Source: a virus. Taken from it: a stretch of 43,171 nucleotides of DNA. Numbering within the stretch: position 1 is the first letter of the stretch; every line of letters starts with the position of its first letter. Of the stretch, positions 5,568 to 12,408 are shown piece after piece. The notes under the pieces are model-generated. The model had not been told where the DNA came from and searched no databases. It worked only from the letters and a program-made list of their open reading frames with translations. The stretch is from IMG/VR virus record IMGVR_UViG_3300009285_003102, positions 1 through 43,171 of that record; one strand, given 5' to 3'. The position numbers and the translations under genes are program-made.

Positions 5568-6560
5568 GTGTGGGGACAGAGTGAGTTGGTTAGACTGTTT
5601 GAGGAGGGGGCAACTATAGGGGGGGTCAGCCATTTGTACATCAGCGGAGATGTGATGTACAGTTATGGAGAGCATTTCCCATTGGTTGTACGGCTGGACA
5701 GGGGAGGATACCTGGTGAACGGGGACAAGTATTCGGTTACGACCAGTGCTCACCAGAGTCTTGTGTTCAGGTTGGGGCCGCAAGTGCCGTTTTCTGCGCT
5801 GAGGCCAGCTCTGCAACATATCTCTCCCGTGCCATACTGGGACTATTTCGTAGAAGATGTGCGGAGGGTAGTTGTGGTGGAGCACAGGGAGGATGTTTGG
5901 AGCTGGGTGTGCCAGTGTGGGGGTGAACACACATCGGAATATCATGAAGGCCCTTTGGGGAAACACGTGCGCTGCGGAAAGGGATACAGCAGACATACCC
6001 TGGGAGCTGCGTTGTTGCACTACGGGGGGCGGTATTTGCTCAGCACGATGGATGCGACACAGAAGAACGGGGCGTACAGCCTGATACTGCTTAGGGAAGA
6101 GGCGCAGCCTGGTGGTGTACATGATGCGCTGATGGAGCTGATGCCGCAAGCTGTGAGGGAGTTGGCCGAGGAAGAGGACAGCCCGCGAGAAGAAGAGAAG
6201 GAATACAAGACTGTCACGACTGGTTGGAGCTACAGGAAACGCCCAACAGTCGGCCATACTTACACCCGTGGGCTATACCCAGGTGGAGTCAGGAGACAGG
6301 GGGAGATTTGGTTGATACCGCAGACGGCGGTTGTTCCCAGGGGACAGGATGGGCAAGTGATTAAGCACTACGTGCTACCTATTGGGAATGAGAGTCATGT
6401 TGCGAGCAAAGCACAGACAGTTGGGACGGCCACGTTTGTCAGCGGACAGCTCAAGCACCTGCGGGGGGAGCACTACGTACAGCAGCTGGGGCAGGGCTGG
6501 TGGCTGGCGCTGCCCAATACTGCCGAGAAGAGCTGGAGCGCAGCAGGAAGGGTAGACTAG
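5568..6560 (+). CDS. Hypothetical protein of the rightward early unit (330 aa)
   Basis: GTG 5568 follows GGTAGGAGGAAAAGACA. Residues 30-66 contain a pattern (SYGEHFPLVVR...YLVNGDKYSVTTSAHQ) like that of proteins of unknown function on phages and plasmids, which share HFPL and N-D-x-Y-S-x-T-T-S-x-H-Q. A cysteine/histidine cluster around 113-136 (C.CGGEHT...H..C) could bind zinc. The C-terminal third looks beta-rich. No catalytic motif is recognised. It is the first gene after the early promoter at 5481, a position often used for host-takeover proteins. Confidence 0.7.
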   Translation: MWGQSELVRLFEEGATIGGVSHLYISGDVMYSYGEHFPLVVRLDRGGYLVNGDKYSVTTSAHQSLVFRLGPQVPFSALRPALQHISPVPYWDYFVEDVRRVVVVEHREDVWSWVCQCGGEHTSEYHEGPLGKHVRCGKGYSRHTLGAALLHYGGRYLLSTMDATQKNGAYSLILLREEAQPGGVHDALMELMPQAVRELAEEEDSPREEEKEYKTVTTGWSYRKRPTVGHTYTRGLYPGGVRRQGEIWLIPQTAVVPRGQDGQVIKHYVLPIGNESHVASKAQTVGTATFVSGQLKHLRGEHYVQQLGQGWWLALPNTAEKSWSAAGRVD

Positions 6561-6561
6561 C

Positions 6562-6870
6562 ATGGGCAGCGAGAGAACTGTGAGTAGAGTTTACACGGCT
6601 TTGCCGTGTAAGTTGGGGAAGCGGGATAGCGCTGCTGTACAGGCGGCGCTAGAGGAGCTGACCAGAGAAGTCGGGGGCTATACAACCTGGACTGCTCAGG
6701 GAGGATGGTTTGACGGGCAGGAGGTACATACGGAGATAAGCAGGGTGGTAGAGGTGGTGCATGAGGGAGATGACAAAGGACACGGTGCTGTTTACAGGTT
6801 TGCGCTGGAGATGAAGCGTGCGCTGAAACAGCAGGCTGTGCTTGTTGTACACCAGAAAGGGTGGGTATAA
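6562..6870 (+). CDS. Hypothetical protein (102 aa)
   Basis: ATG 6562 lies one base after the previous stop. An amphipathic helix (AAVQAALEELTREVGG) leads into a beta segment (YTTWTAQGGWFDGQEVHTEISRVVEVV) and a final helix and strand (ALKQQAVLVVHQKGW). This fold pattern resembles small ferredoxin-like proteins of the DUF3574 kind, with W..GGW and a TE.S segment, but I hold that comparison loosely. Function unknown. Confidence 0.65.
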   Translation: MGSERTVSRVYTALPCKLGKRDSAAVQAALEELTREVGGYTTWTAQGGWFDGQEVHTEISRVVEVVHEGDDKGHGAVYRFALEMKRALKQQAVLVVHQKGWV

Positions 6871-6871
6871 C

Positions 6872-7105
6872 ATGGACATCCTTCAGAGAATCGAGAACCT
6901 GACCACTCGCCATTTCAGGCCCATCTGGGAAGACTGTGACCGACAGGCTGCCTTTAAGCTCTGCAACTACACCAGGAAGCGTGTTGGTGTTCCAGAGTAT
7001 TCGGAGGAGAAGTTTGACGAGGGCTTTCGATACAGAACCATCTTTCATGAGGACTACAAAGAGGCCAAAGAGGAATTTATAAACCTGGTCTTTGGCTGGT
7101 GGTAG
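6872..7105 (+). CDS. Hypothetical acidic protein (77 aa)
   Basis: ATG 6872 overlaps the end of the preceding gene's stop region and is preceded by AAAGGGTGGG. The protein is helical and rich in Glu, Arg and aromatic residues, ending FGWW. No motif recognised. Codon use and G-rich coding strand match its neighbours. Confidence 0.6.
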   Translation: MDILQRIENLTTRHFRPIWEDCDRQAAFKLCNYTRKRVGVPEYSEEKFDEGFRYRTIFHEDYKEAKEEFINLVFGWW

Positions 7106-7116
7106 GAGGTATAACT

Positions 7117-7284
7117 GTGAGCAAAGAGAGACTGTGTGTAGAGTGCGGATTGGGCGCGGCTGCGCTGGTTAAGAGGCAGGATTTGACTGTGTGGGTGTGT
7201 GCGAAGCATAGAAAGGTGATGGTGAACAGGGGATGGAGCATATTGGGGCGGGGGAAGAGAAAGAGGATGGAGGTGGAGGAATGA
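7117..7284 (+). CDS. Small zinc-finger-like protein (55 aa)
   Basis: GTG 7117 is preceded by TAGGAGGTATAACT. The product has CVEC (7-10) and, 18 residues on, CAKH, a possible C2-CH zinc site, followed by a strongly basic tail (RGKRKRMEVEE). It likely binds nucleic acid. Its TGA overlaps the next ATG (ATGA). Confidence 0.65.
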   Translation: MSKERLCVECGLGAAALVKRQDLTVWVCAKHRKVMVNRGWSILGRGKRKRMEVEE

Positions 7285-7622
7285 AACAGGAGACACAGTT
7301 TGTGTATAGAGTGAAGTTACCCTCGGACGACCCAGAGGTGTTGAAACTGTTTGGGTTGGTGGTACAGAGCAGCGGGCCGAGGGGTGTGGTTTGGGAAGTT
7401 GCGCTGTCAAATGGGGCACGGATAAAGTCAGAGAACTGGAAGAAAGACTACGAGCTCACGTTTGCGCTGGACCATGAATTAGGTGAGACAGAATTGGGAG
7501 TATTGAGATGGCTCGAGCGGCCAAGTATTACGGTGGATATGTTTGTGAAGGTCGCTGAGAGGGTATCTGTGCTGGATGAGAAGGTGAGGAAGTTGTGGCA
7601 GGGTCACGAGGGGGCAGGTTAA
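7281..7622 (+). CDS. Hypothetical protein (113 aa)
   Basis: ATG 7281 overlaps the previous stop and is preceded by GGAGGTGGAGGA. The sequence shows a beta-rich first half (FVYRVKLPSDD..VLKLFGLVVQSS) and a helical C-terminus with coiled-coil-like spacing (VDMFVKVAERVSVLDEKVRKLW). The TAA stop shares its last base with a dispersed repeat (7622-7637). Function unknown. Confidence 0.65.
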   Translation: MKQETQFVYRVKLPSDDPEVLKLFGLVVQSSGPRGVVWEVALSNGARIKSENWKKDYELTFALDHELGETELGVLRWLERPSITVDMFVKVAERVSVLDEKVRKLWQGHEGAG

Positions 7623-7637
7623 CGGGGGGATTCAGGT
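7622..7637 (+). repeat. Dispersed repeat, copy 7
   Basis: Exact. Its first base is the last base of the TAA of the 7281-7622 gene. Confidence 0.95.
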
Positions 7638-7685
7638 AGTTATTAGGAGAGAAGGCTTCTACTCAGATAATTATAAGGAGGATAG

Positions 7686-7970
7686 ATGATAAAAAAAAGA
7701 ATGACCAGGGTTGCGCAAACCTCTCCAAGCGACTGCTGGTGGTGCGGGGAGCCGTTGAAGGAAGCTGGGGTTAGGGTGGAGGAACCCCTCAGCCCCTTCT
7801 GGCGATGTAAGTGTGGGGCCACTACTGTACCTATGGTTATAAAAGGGCCGCGCAATGCCCTTGGGGGTCTGGCAGGGAAGATGCCGAGTGGCTATGCTGT
7901 GTTGAGACGAGGGATTTATGTCAGCGAGTGGCCGTTACCGCAAGAAGAGTCTCAGGAAGCTGATGGATAG
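7686..7970 (+). CDS. Zinc-ribbon protein (94 aa)
   Basis: ATG 7686 is preceded by AAGGAGGATAG. It has CWWC (17-20) and, about 20 residues later, CKC (C41 and C43), so a zinc ribbon with an unusual second pair. The remainder is short and without recognised motifs. It is separated from the previous gene by a 63-base gap containing a dispersed repeat. Confidence 0.65.
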   Translation: MIKKRMTRVAQTSPSDCWWCGEPLKEAGVRVEEPLSPFWRCKCGATTVPMVIKGPRNALGGLAGKMPSGYAVLRRGIYVSEWPLPQEESQEADG

Positions 7971-8276
7971 GGCTGTAGGTACATAGCGGGTAGATAGGGC
8001 TGGTTGACGCGGGGGCAGATATAAATTGACAGAGGGGCCAAAGCTAAAGTCATACGTAGTAGTAGAGAGAGAGGGGAGGGTAAGAGTAGTAAGAGCTCCC
8101 CCTCTATAGGACTGGGACTCCAGGTTATATCTGGGTCTGTCAGGTTGAAGCTGGAAACTTGGCGGGTAAAGCTAAGAGAATCCTGGCACGATATGAAAAG
8201 CTGCCAGGGGGACCAGGCACAAATCGGGCTTGACAAGGTGCGATGACTAGGATAATATAGATAATGGAGGTGAAAG
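7971..8276 (+). other. Intergenic leader region
   Basis: About 300 bases without a convincing gene; short frames near 8150-8245 lack ribosome sites. It has a purine-rich run around 8060-8100 and ends with the promoter at 8230-8258 for the replication genes. A TTGACA at 8026-8031 has no good partner. No dispersed repeat lies here. Confidence 0.5.
8230..8258 (+). promoter_or_regulatory. Rightward promoter for replication genes
   Basis: TTGACA (8230-8235), then either GATAAT (8251-8256, spacer 15) or TAATAT (8253-8258, spacer 17). The expected start is just before GGAGGTGAAAG and ATG 8277, so the leader would be very short. Confidence 0.7.
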
Positions 8277-8465
8277 ATGGAGAGAATTCAGACATCACTG
8301 TTCCTCGGGGCGGAGGACTACAGGAGCGCCAAAATGAAAGCTCTGATGGAGGGCTTTCACATACAGCGTGTATTAGCTGTGCTGCTACGCAAGTGGGTGC
8401 AGGAAGAGGTGGTGGTAACACACCAGGAAGCAGCGGAGGTTTATCTGGATGAAGTTACCGTTTAG
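8277..8465 (+). CDS. Small hypothetical protein (62 aa)
   Basis: ATG 8277 follows GGAGGTGAAAG only 18 bases after the promoter's -10. The protein is helical (MKALMEGFHIQRVLAVLLRKWVQEE) with a short beta end. It overlaps the following ATPase gene by 17 bases, so the two are translated together. No family recognised; a small helical partner or regulator of the ATPase is a guess. Confidence 0.65.
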   Translation: MERIQTSLFLGAEDYRSAKMKALMEGFHIQRVLAVLLRKWVQEEVVVTHQEAAEVYLDEVTV

Positions 8466-9624
8466 CTTTGAGCTGGGGGAACAATATACCGAGGCTCTTG
8501 AGGAGACTACCGAGGCCAGCCCGCTCTATCACCACGCCTGTATGCTGACTGTGATTGGGGCGGCGATTGGGCGCAGGTTATACGTGGAGTATGGCCGCAG
8601 GCTGTATCCGAATCTGTATACATGCTTGATTGGGGACGCAGGGAGCAGCCGGAAGAGCACCAGCGTTAGGTTGGCGCTGGACCTGGTGGAGCCGCTGGTT
8701 GAGCCGCTGCACAGTCCTGCGGTTAACCTGAATCCCCCCGTAAGCTGCGTGCCGACAGTGATGGGATTGAGCACGGTGGAGGGACTGCTGTTGAATCTGA
8801 AGAACAACGGCGGAAAAGTGCTGGTTGTGCTGGAGGAGTTGGCCAGTTTGATGATGAAGGCCAAGAAGCAGGACTACAGCGCGGCGCTGTTACCCAAGCT
8901 GGCTGAGCTGTATGATAACCCCAGGAAGGTGGGGAGCTTGACCAAAAAGGAACCGATTACAGTGGATAGGCCGTTTGTGGCGATACTGGCAGCGACAACT
9001 CCGGCGTGGCTGGAGGCAGTTATGGACAGTGGGGATGTGCTGAGTGGGCTGGCCAGCAGGTTTATGTTCATTGTGGGGAAACCGAGCGGGGACATCAGCT
9101 TCCCTGAGACGCCCCACTTGGGGGAGATACAGGAGAAGCTGATGAAACGGCTGGGCAGGCTGGGTGAGGCGCAGGAGATGAAGCTGGATGGAGATTGCGT
9201 GGAGATGTGGGATGCGTGGTATAAAGAGTGGCGAGGAGGGCAGAAGGAGAAGGATGAGACTGCGCGGGCGCTGGCGGTCAGGATACCTGAGACTGTGTTG
9301 AAGGTGGCGATGATTATGCAGTTTCTGGATGCTGGCACGGATTTGCTGGAGTGGGAGAGTTTGCAGTCTGCGATACAGTTCGTGGAGAATGTGCAGGAGA
9401 GCTTGAAGGATGTCCGTCCCTTGCTCAGCGGACTGGATGAGAAGGTGTTGAGGAAGGTGGAGATGGCTGGAGCAGCGGGAGTTGGTAGGGGGAGGATACA
9501 TGAGCAGATAGGAGGGAAGGTGAAGTCGGGGGAGCTGCGGCAGAGCATTGATAATCTGGTGAGTTTGAGGAGGCTAGGCGTGAACAAAGAGGGGCGGTAT
9601 GTGCTGGCGCAGAGGGCAGCGTGA
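8449..9624 (+). CDS. DUF3987-type P-loop ATPase of the replication module
   Basis: This 391-residue protein has a Walker A-type loop GDAGSSRKST (62-71), a Walker B-like LVVLEEL (125-131), a sensor-like segment (VAILAATTPAWL) followed by GLASRFMFI, and a C-terminal winged-helix-like region (GVGRGRIHEQIGGKVKSGELRQSI). This arrangement is that of DUF3987 proteins, P-loop ATPases found next to phage and plasmid replication genes and thought to act as helicase- or primase-associated ATPases. ATG 8449 is preceded by GCGGAGG. A dispersed repeat encodes LNPPV (94-98) in the loop after the P-loop helix. The family call is by motif order. Confidence 0.7.
   Translation: MKLPFSFELGEQYTEALEETTEASPLYHHACMLTVIGAAIGRRLYVEYGRRLYPNLYTCLIGDAGSSRKSTSVRLALDLVEPLVEPLHSPAVNLNPPVSCVPTVMGLSTVEGLLLNLKNNGGKVLVVLEELASLMMKAKKQDYSAALLPKLAELYDNPRKVGSLTKKEPITVDRPFVAILAATTPAWLEAVMDSGDVLSGLASRFMFIVGKPSGDISFPETPHLGEIQEKLMKRLGRLGEAQEMKLDGDCVEMWDAWYKEWRGGQKEKDETARALAVRIPETVLKVAMIMQFLDAGTDLLEWESLQSAIQFVENVQESLKDVRPLLSGLDEKVLRKVEMAGAAGVGRGRIHEQIGGKVKSGELRQSIDNLVSLRRLGVNKEGRYVLAQRAA
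8726..8741 (-). repeat. Dispersed repeat, copy 8
   Basis: Exact. Inside the DUF3987-type ATPase gene, encoding LNPPV after the P-loop helix. Confidence 0.95.
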
Positions 9625-9980
9625 GTACGGAGCAGGGTGGGCACCCAGGGTTTTATGCGCTGACTGAGGAGGAGGTGAAGCTGCACGCAGCTAAGAACAG
9701 GGATTATGCGCAGGGGGGCGACCCCCTGGGGAACTTTAACAGGGTGGCGGCGATACTGGCGCTGTATCCTGGGTTGGAGTTGGCCAAGCCGGAGACTGTG
9801 GCAGTGGTGTATATGCTGAAGCAGTTAGACGCGGCAATGTGGATGTTGGCGCAGGGGTATGAGGGAAGGGTTGAGGGTGTGGATAGCAGGTTGAGGGATG
9901 TGCATGTGTATGCTAAGTTGGTGAGGATTCTGCATGCTGCGCGGCTGTCAGGCTATATCCAACCACGCGAGATAACTTGA
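9621..9980 (+). CDS. DUF1599-like nucleotide-modification-associated protein
   Basis: GTG 9621 overlaps the previous TGA (GTGA). The 119-residue protein contains HAAKNRDYAQGGDPLGNFNR (22-41), close to the KNxDY..GDD...NF signature of the DUF1599 / nucleotide-modification-associated domain, then a helix (AVVYMLKQLDAAMWML) and a C-terminal DVHVYAKLVRIL. That family is linked to phage nucleotide metabolism but its reaction is not known. A one-mismatch copy of the dispersed repeat overlaps the end and supplies ACT TGA, the last codon and the stop. Confidence 0.65.
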   Translation: MSTEQGGHPGFYALTEEEVKLHAAKNRDYAQGGDPLGNFNRVAAILALYPGLELAKPETVAVVYMLKQLDAAMWMLAQGYEGRVEGVDSRLRDVHVYAKLVRILHAARLSGYIQPREIT

Positions 9981-9990
9981 ATCCCCCCGT
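9975..9990 (-). repeat. Dispersed repeat, copy 9 (1 mismatch)
   Basis: ACTTGAATCCCCCCGT on the plus strand. It contains the last codon and TGA of the 9621-9980 gene. Confidence 0.9.
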
Positions 9991-10117
9991 GGGCGTGAGG
10001 ACTGTGCCCCGCTGCTCGGTTGGGTGTATGATGTTGTGGTGCCACTGGCGCAGGGCAAGGGCGGGGTGCAGGTATGTGCGGGCAGGAACAGGGTGGCGGG
10101 ACAGGCTGACAGGGCTG

Positions 10118-10145
10118 TTGACAACGCCTAGGCTGGGTGTATAAT
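10118..10145 (+). promoter_or_regulatory. Rightward promoter (consensus)
   Basis: TTGACA (10118-10123), a 16-base spacer and TATAAT (10140-10145): both hexamers are perfect. It lies in a 264-base gap between the 9621 and 10245 genes. A similar but weaker segment (GGTTGGGTGTATGATGT) occurs about 120 bases upstream, possibly a second start. Confidence 0.85.
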
Positions 10146-10152
10146 GTGATGT

Positions 10153-10178
10153 GGAGGAGGCGAGATAGAATGAGTTAG
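10153..10178 (+). other. Two-codon mini-ORF with ribosome site
   Basis: GGAGGAGG (10153-10160), nine bases, then ATG AGT TAG (10170-10178), beginning about where the transcript of the promoter at 10118-10145 should start. It may be chance, a leader that tunes translation of the 10245 gene, or a minigene of the lambda bar type. Confidence 0.3.
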
Positions 10179-10244
10179 AGCAGACAGGGTTATCTATGGG
10201 GGCAAGCACGGCACGGCTAAAATAGTTAGAGGAGGATAGAAAAA

Positions 10245-10949
10245 GTGGTAGATGAACAAGCTGCGTATGACCCGTTTGACCCGACTACGTATGTTAAGGG
10301 GGGTCTGCGCGGGGTGCTGGAATGTGTGGGGACAGTTACGGGTGTGTACTACGGGGACGGCATGGAAACCTATAAGTACCCCAACATCGTGTATGTCCTG
10401 GAGCTGGGGGACACGGAAGTCCTGAAGCATGAGGATGAGACACAGGTTGGGCCGCTGGGCGATTACAGCGTGTTGTACCCGTTCGGCAAAGAGGGCAAAA
10501 AGTTGCAGCCAGGAAGTGTGCCGGAGATAGTCATCAAGACCTTTGAGGGTCTGGGACTGGTGATGACAGTGGACGGCAGCGGGCTGATTGGCAAGAGGTT
10601 GAGGTTTCAGGAGAAGCTGCTCAAGACCACGTTCTTTGCCAAGGAAAACAAGACGGTGGAGACGAAACGGCTTGTGCCTGTGGAGATTGTGGGGGCTGCG
10701 AAAGCCCAGGCAGCGAAGGCTAAGACACCAACGAAGGCAGGGGCTAAGACCCCAGTAGCGACAGGGGCTGCGCCTGCTGTGGGGGCGATTCCAGCGGAGC
10801 TGGCAGCGCTGGCCGCGGAGAGTGAAGATGCAGCCAGCTTCAAGCAACAAGCGTTGCTGAAGCACGGCAAGGCTGTGAGAGCTACGGGGCTGTTTAAGGC
10901 GGTGATTGACGGGAGCCTGTACGAGAAGCTGTTGACACAGGGACAGTAA
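10245..10949 (+). CDS. Hypothetical protein, possible ssDNA-binding or replication accessory
   Basis: GTG 10245 follows AGAGGAGGATAGAAAAA. The first 150 residues are predicted beta-rich (GVLECVGTVTGVYYGDG..., NIVYVLELGDTEV) and could be an OB-like fold. Residues about 153-180 are an Ala/Lys/Pro/Thr linker with two similar units (KAKTPTKAGAKTPVATG), and the C-terminus is helical. Size, domain layout and position just after the strongest promoter would suit a single-stranded DNA-binding protein, but I see no diagnostic motif, so the function is inferred from context only. Confidence 0.6.
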   Translation: MVDEQAAYDPFDPTTYVKGGLRGVLECVGTVTGVYYGDGMETYKYPNIVYVLELGDTEVLKHEDETQVGPLGDYSVLYPFGKEGKKLQPGSVPEIVIKTFEGLGLVMTVDGSGLIGKRLRFQEKLLKTTFFAKENKTVETKRLVPVEIVGAAKAQAAKAKTPTKAGAKTPVATGAAPAVGAIPAELAALAAESEDAASFKQQALLKHGKAVRATGLFKAVIDGSLYEKLLTQGQ

Positions 10950-10956
10950 GAGGCTG

Positions 10957-10972
10957 ACGGGGGGATTCAGGC
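10957..10972 (+). repeat. Dispersed repeat, copy 10 (1 mismatch)
   Basis: ACGGGGGGATTCAGGC. Between the 10245-10949 gene and the ribbon-helix-helix gene. Confidence 0.9.
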
Positions 10973-11013
10973 AAGCTCTGCTTGGCCCCCCGCAGTAGTT
11001 TGGAGGAGGTACA

Positions 11014-11169
11014 ATGGAGGCGAAACTCAGTAAAGCACGGGAATCTGTGGTTACGGTGCGGATGTCGCTGGAAGAGGCGCAGACTGTCGCCGCAGCTGCG
11101 GCGGGAATAAACATACTGCAGGGGCTGCGTGAGGCGCTGACAGAGGCGTTGAGGAGTGCGGCAGAATGA
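11014..11169 (+). CDS. Small ribbon-helix-helix-like DNA-binding protein (51 aa)
   Basis: ATG 11014 follows TGGAGGAGGTACA and the TGA overlaps the next ATG (ATGA). After a short basic N-terminus come a strand (VVTVRM, 12-17), a helix (SLEEAQTVAAAAAG, 18-31), a turn and a second helix (ILQGLREALTEALRSA), which is the order and length of Arc/CopG-type ribbon-helix-helix proteins that bind DNA as dimers with the strand in the major groove. It lies between two copies of the dispersed repeat (10957-10972 and 11174-11189) and is the only obvious small DNA-binding candidate nearby. Fold assignment is by pattern; target unknown. Confidence 0.65.
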   Translation: MEAKLSKARESVVTVRMSLEEAQTVAAAAAGINILQGLREALTEALRSAAE

Positions 11170-12365
11170 GCTTACCTGAATCCCCCCGTAAAATCAAAGC
11201 TCCGCGCAGAGAGCTGGTGCTCAGCTCGATGCGCGACCCATACAGCCCGTGGGGAGAAACACAGAGACGGCGGGCAGCGTGGGCGGCTGAGGCTATGAGC
11301 AGGATGGGCAGGGCTACGCATCTGCGTGGGCTGCACTACTGGTTGGTGAGCCAGGCTGTTCCGCGCAATGCAGAGGGACAGCCCTATGGGAATACAGAGC
11401 AGGCATGGGACTACCTGGCAATGGCAGTTATGTGGGCCAAGTATCAGGGGATTGGCGATTGGAAGCAGTTCAGGGATAAGAAACATCCTGAGCCGCTGGG
11501 GTTCCTGGATTATGAGCCTTTTCAGCCTGGTATAGAGGACAAACAGCCCGCGCCGTTGGTTATCAAAGACCTGGCGCTGCTGGCGGCTGAGCGCGTGCTG
11601 CGCGGCAGTGTGCCGCAGTTCAGCACACATGGGCTGCAGGCACACACGCTGGTTGTGTTCTGCGAGAAGAACACGATGAATGAGGTGATTAGGCCAGAGG
11701 TGAGCAGGGTGGATGGGATGTTCCAGCCGCTTGTGGGAGAGGCTAGTTTGGAGCGAGTCAGGAAGGTTGTGGAGTTGGCGGCAGGCGTTGGCAAGCCGCT
11801 GAGGGTGTTCTACGTTAGCGATTTTGACCCCAGCGGGAAGCAGATGCCTGTCAGTGTAGCCAGGAAGATGGAGTTCTTTGGGCAACAGGAGGGGCTGGCG
11901 GATATTAAGCTGATGCCGATTGCCCTGACGTACGAGCAGGTGCAACAGTACAGGTTGCCTGGGGTTCCTACGAAGCCGCTGGACAGCCGGGCGGCTGGGT
12001 TCAAAGAGGTGTATGGAGATAGGGCGACAGAGCTGGACGCGCTGGAGGCGATACATCCTGGGGAGCTGCGCCGCATTGTACGGGCTGCGCTGGCTCCGTT
12101 TTACAGCTTCGCGGTTGTGGATAGGGTCAGGGAGGAGAACCGGAGGATTACGGCCAGGCTGGAGCCGATTATTCGCGGGGCGCTGGAGGGGATTGGCGCG
12201 GCTGTGGCAGATTTGACGCTTGAGTTGCCGCTGCTGCACGCGGAGACGGAGTTTGTGCCGCAGCGAGCACAGGAGGCGGCGGGGCAGGTGGTGTGGCTGC
12301 TGGATTCAAAAAGAAATGAAGAGGAACAGTTGGCCGAGTATAGACGGTACAAAGCAGAGCAATGA
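11166..12365 (+). CDS. Spo11/topoisomerase VI A-like protein (stand-alone)
   Basis: This 399-residue protein's N-terminal helical region has RGLHYWLV (54-61), which aligns with the RDIYY block of Spo11/Topo VI A and would put the catalytic tyrosine at Y58. A TOPRIM-like domain follows, with the acidic residue in VVFCEKNTMNE (E167) and the DxD pair in YVSDFDPSGKQM (D219, D221). The C-terminus is helical. These are the features of topoisomerase VI A subunits; no B (GHKL ATPase) subunit is visible here, as in the Mini-A group of mobile elements. It would cut or nick DNA through a tyrosine link. A dispersed repeat encodes PESPR (4-8), just after the start. Confidence 0.65.
   Translation: MSLPESPRKIKAPRRELVLSSMRDPYSPWGETQRRRAAWAAEAMSRMGRATHLRGLHYWLVSQAVPRNAEGQPYGNTEQAWDYLAMAVMWAKYQGIGDWKQFRDKKHPEPLGFLDYEPFQPGIEDKQPAPLVIKDLALLAAERVLRGSVPQFSTHGLQAHTLVVFCEKNTMNEVIRPEVSRVDGMFQPLVGEASLERVRKVVELAAGVGKPLRVFYVSDFDPSGKQMPVSVARKMEFFGQQEGLADIKLMPIALTYEQVQQYRLPGVPTKPLDSRAAGFKEVYGDRATELDALEAIHPGELRRIVRAALAPFYSFAVVDRVREENRRITARLEPIIRGALEGIGAAVADLTLELPLLHAETEFVPQRAQEAAGQVVWLLDSKRNEEEQLAEYRRYKAEQ
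11174..11189 (-). repeat. Dispersed repeat, copy 11
   Basis: Exact. Codons 3-8 of the Spo11/Topo VI A-like gene, directly after the ribbon-helix-helix gene. Confidence 0.95.
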
Positions 12366-12374
12366 ACGGGGAGA

Positions 12375-12390
12375 ACCTGAATCCCCCCGT
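12375..12390 (-). repeat. Dispersed repeat, copy 12
   Basis: Exact. In the short gap between the Topo VI A-like and Cas4-like genes. Confidence 0.95.
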
Positions 12391-12408
12391 TAGAGAGGAG
12401 AATAGAGG

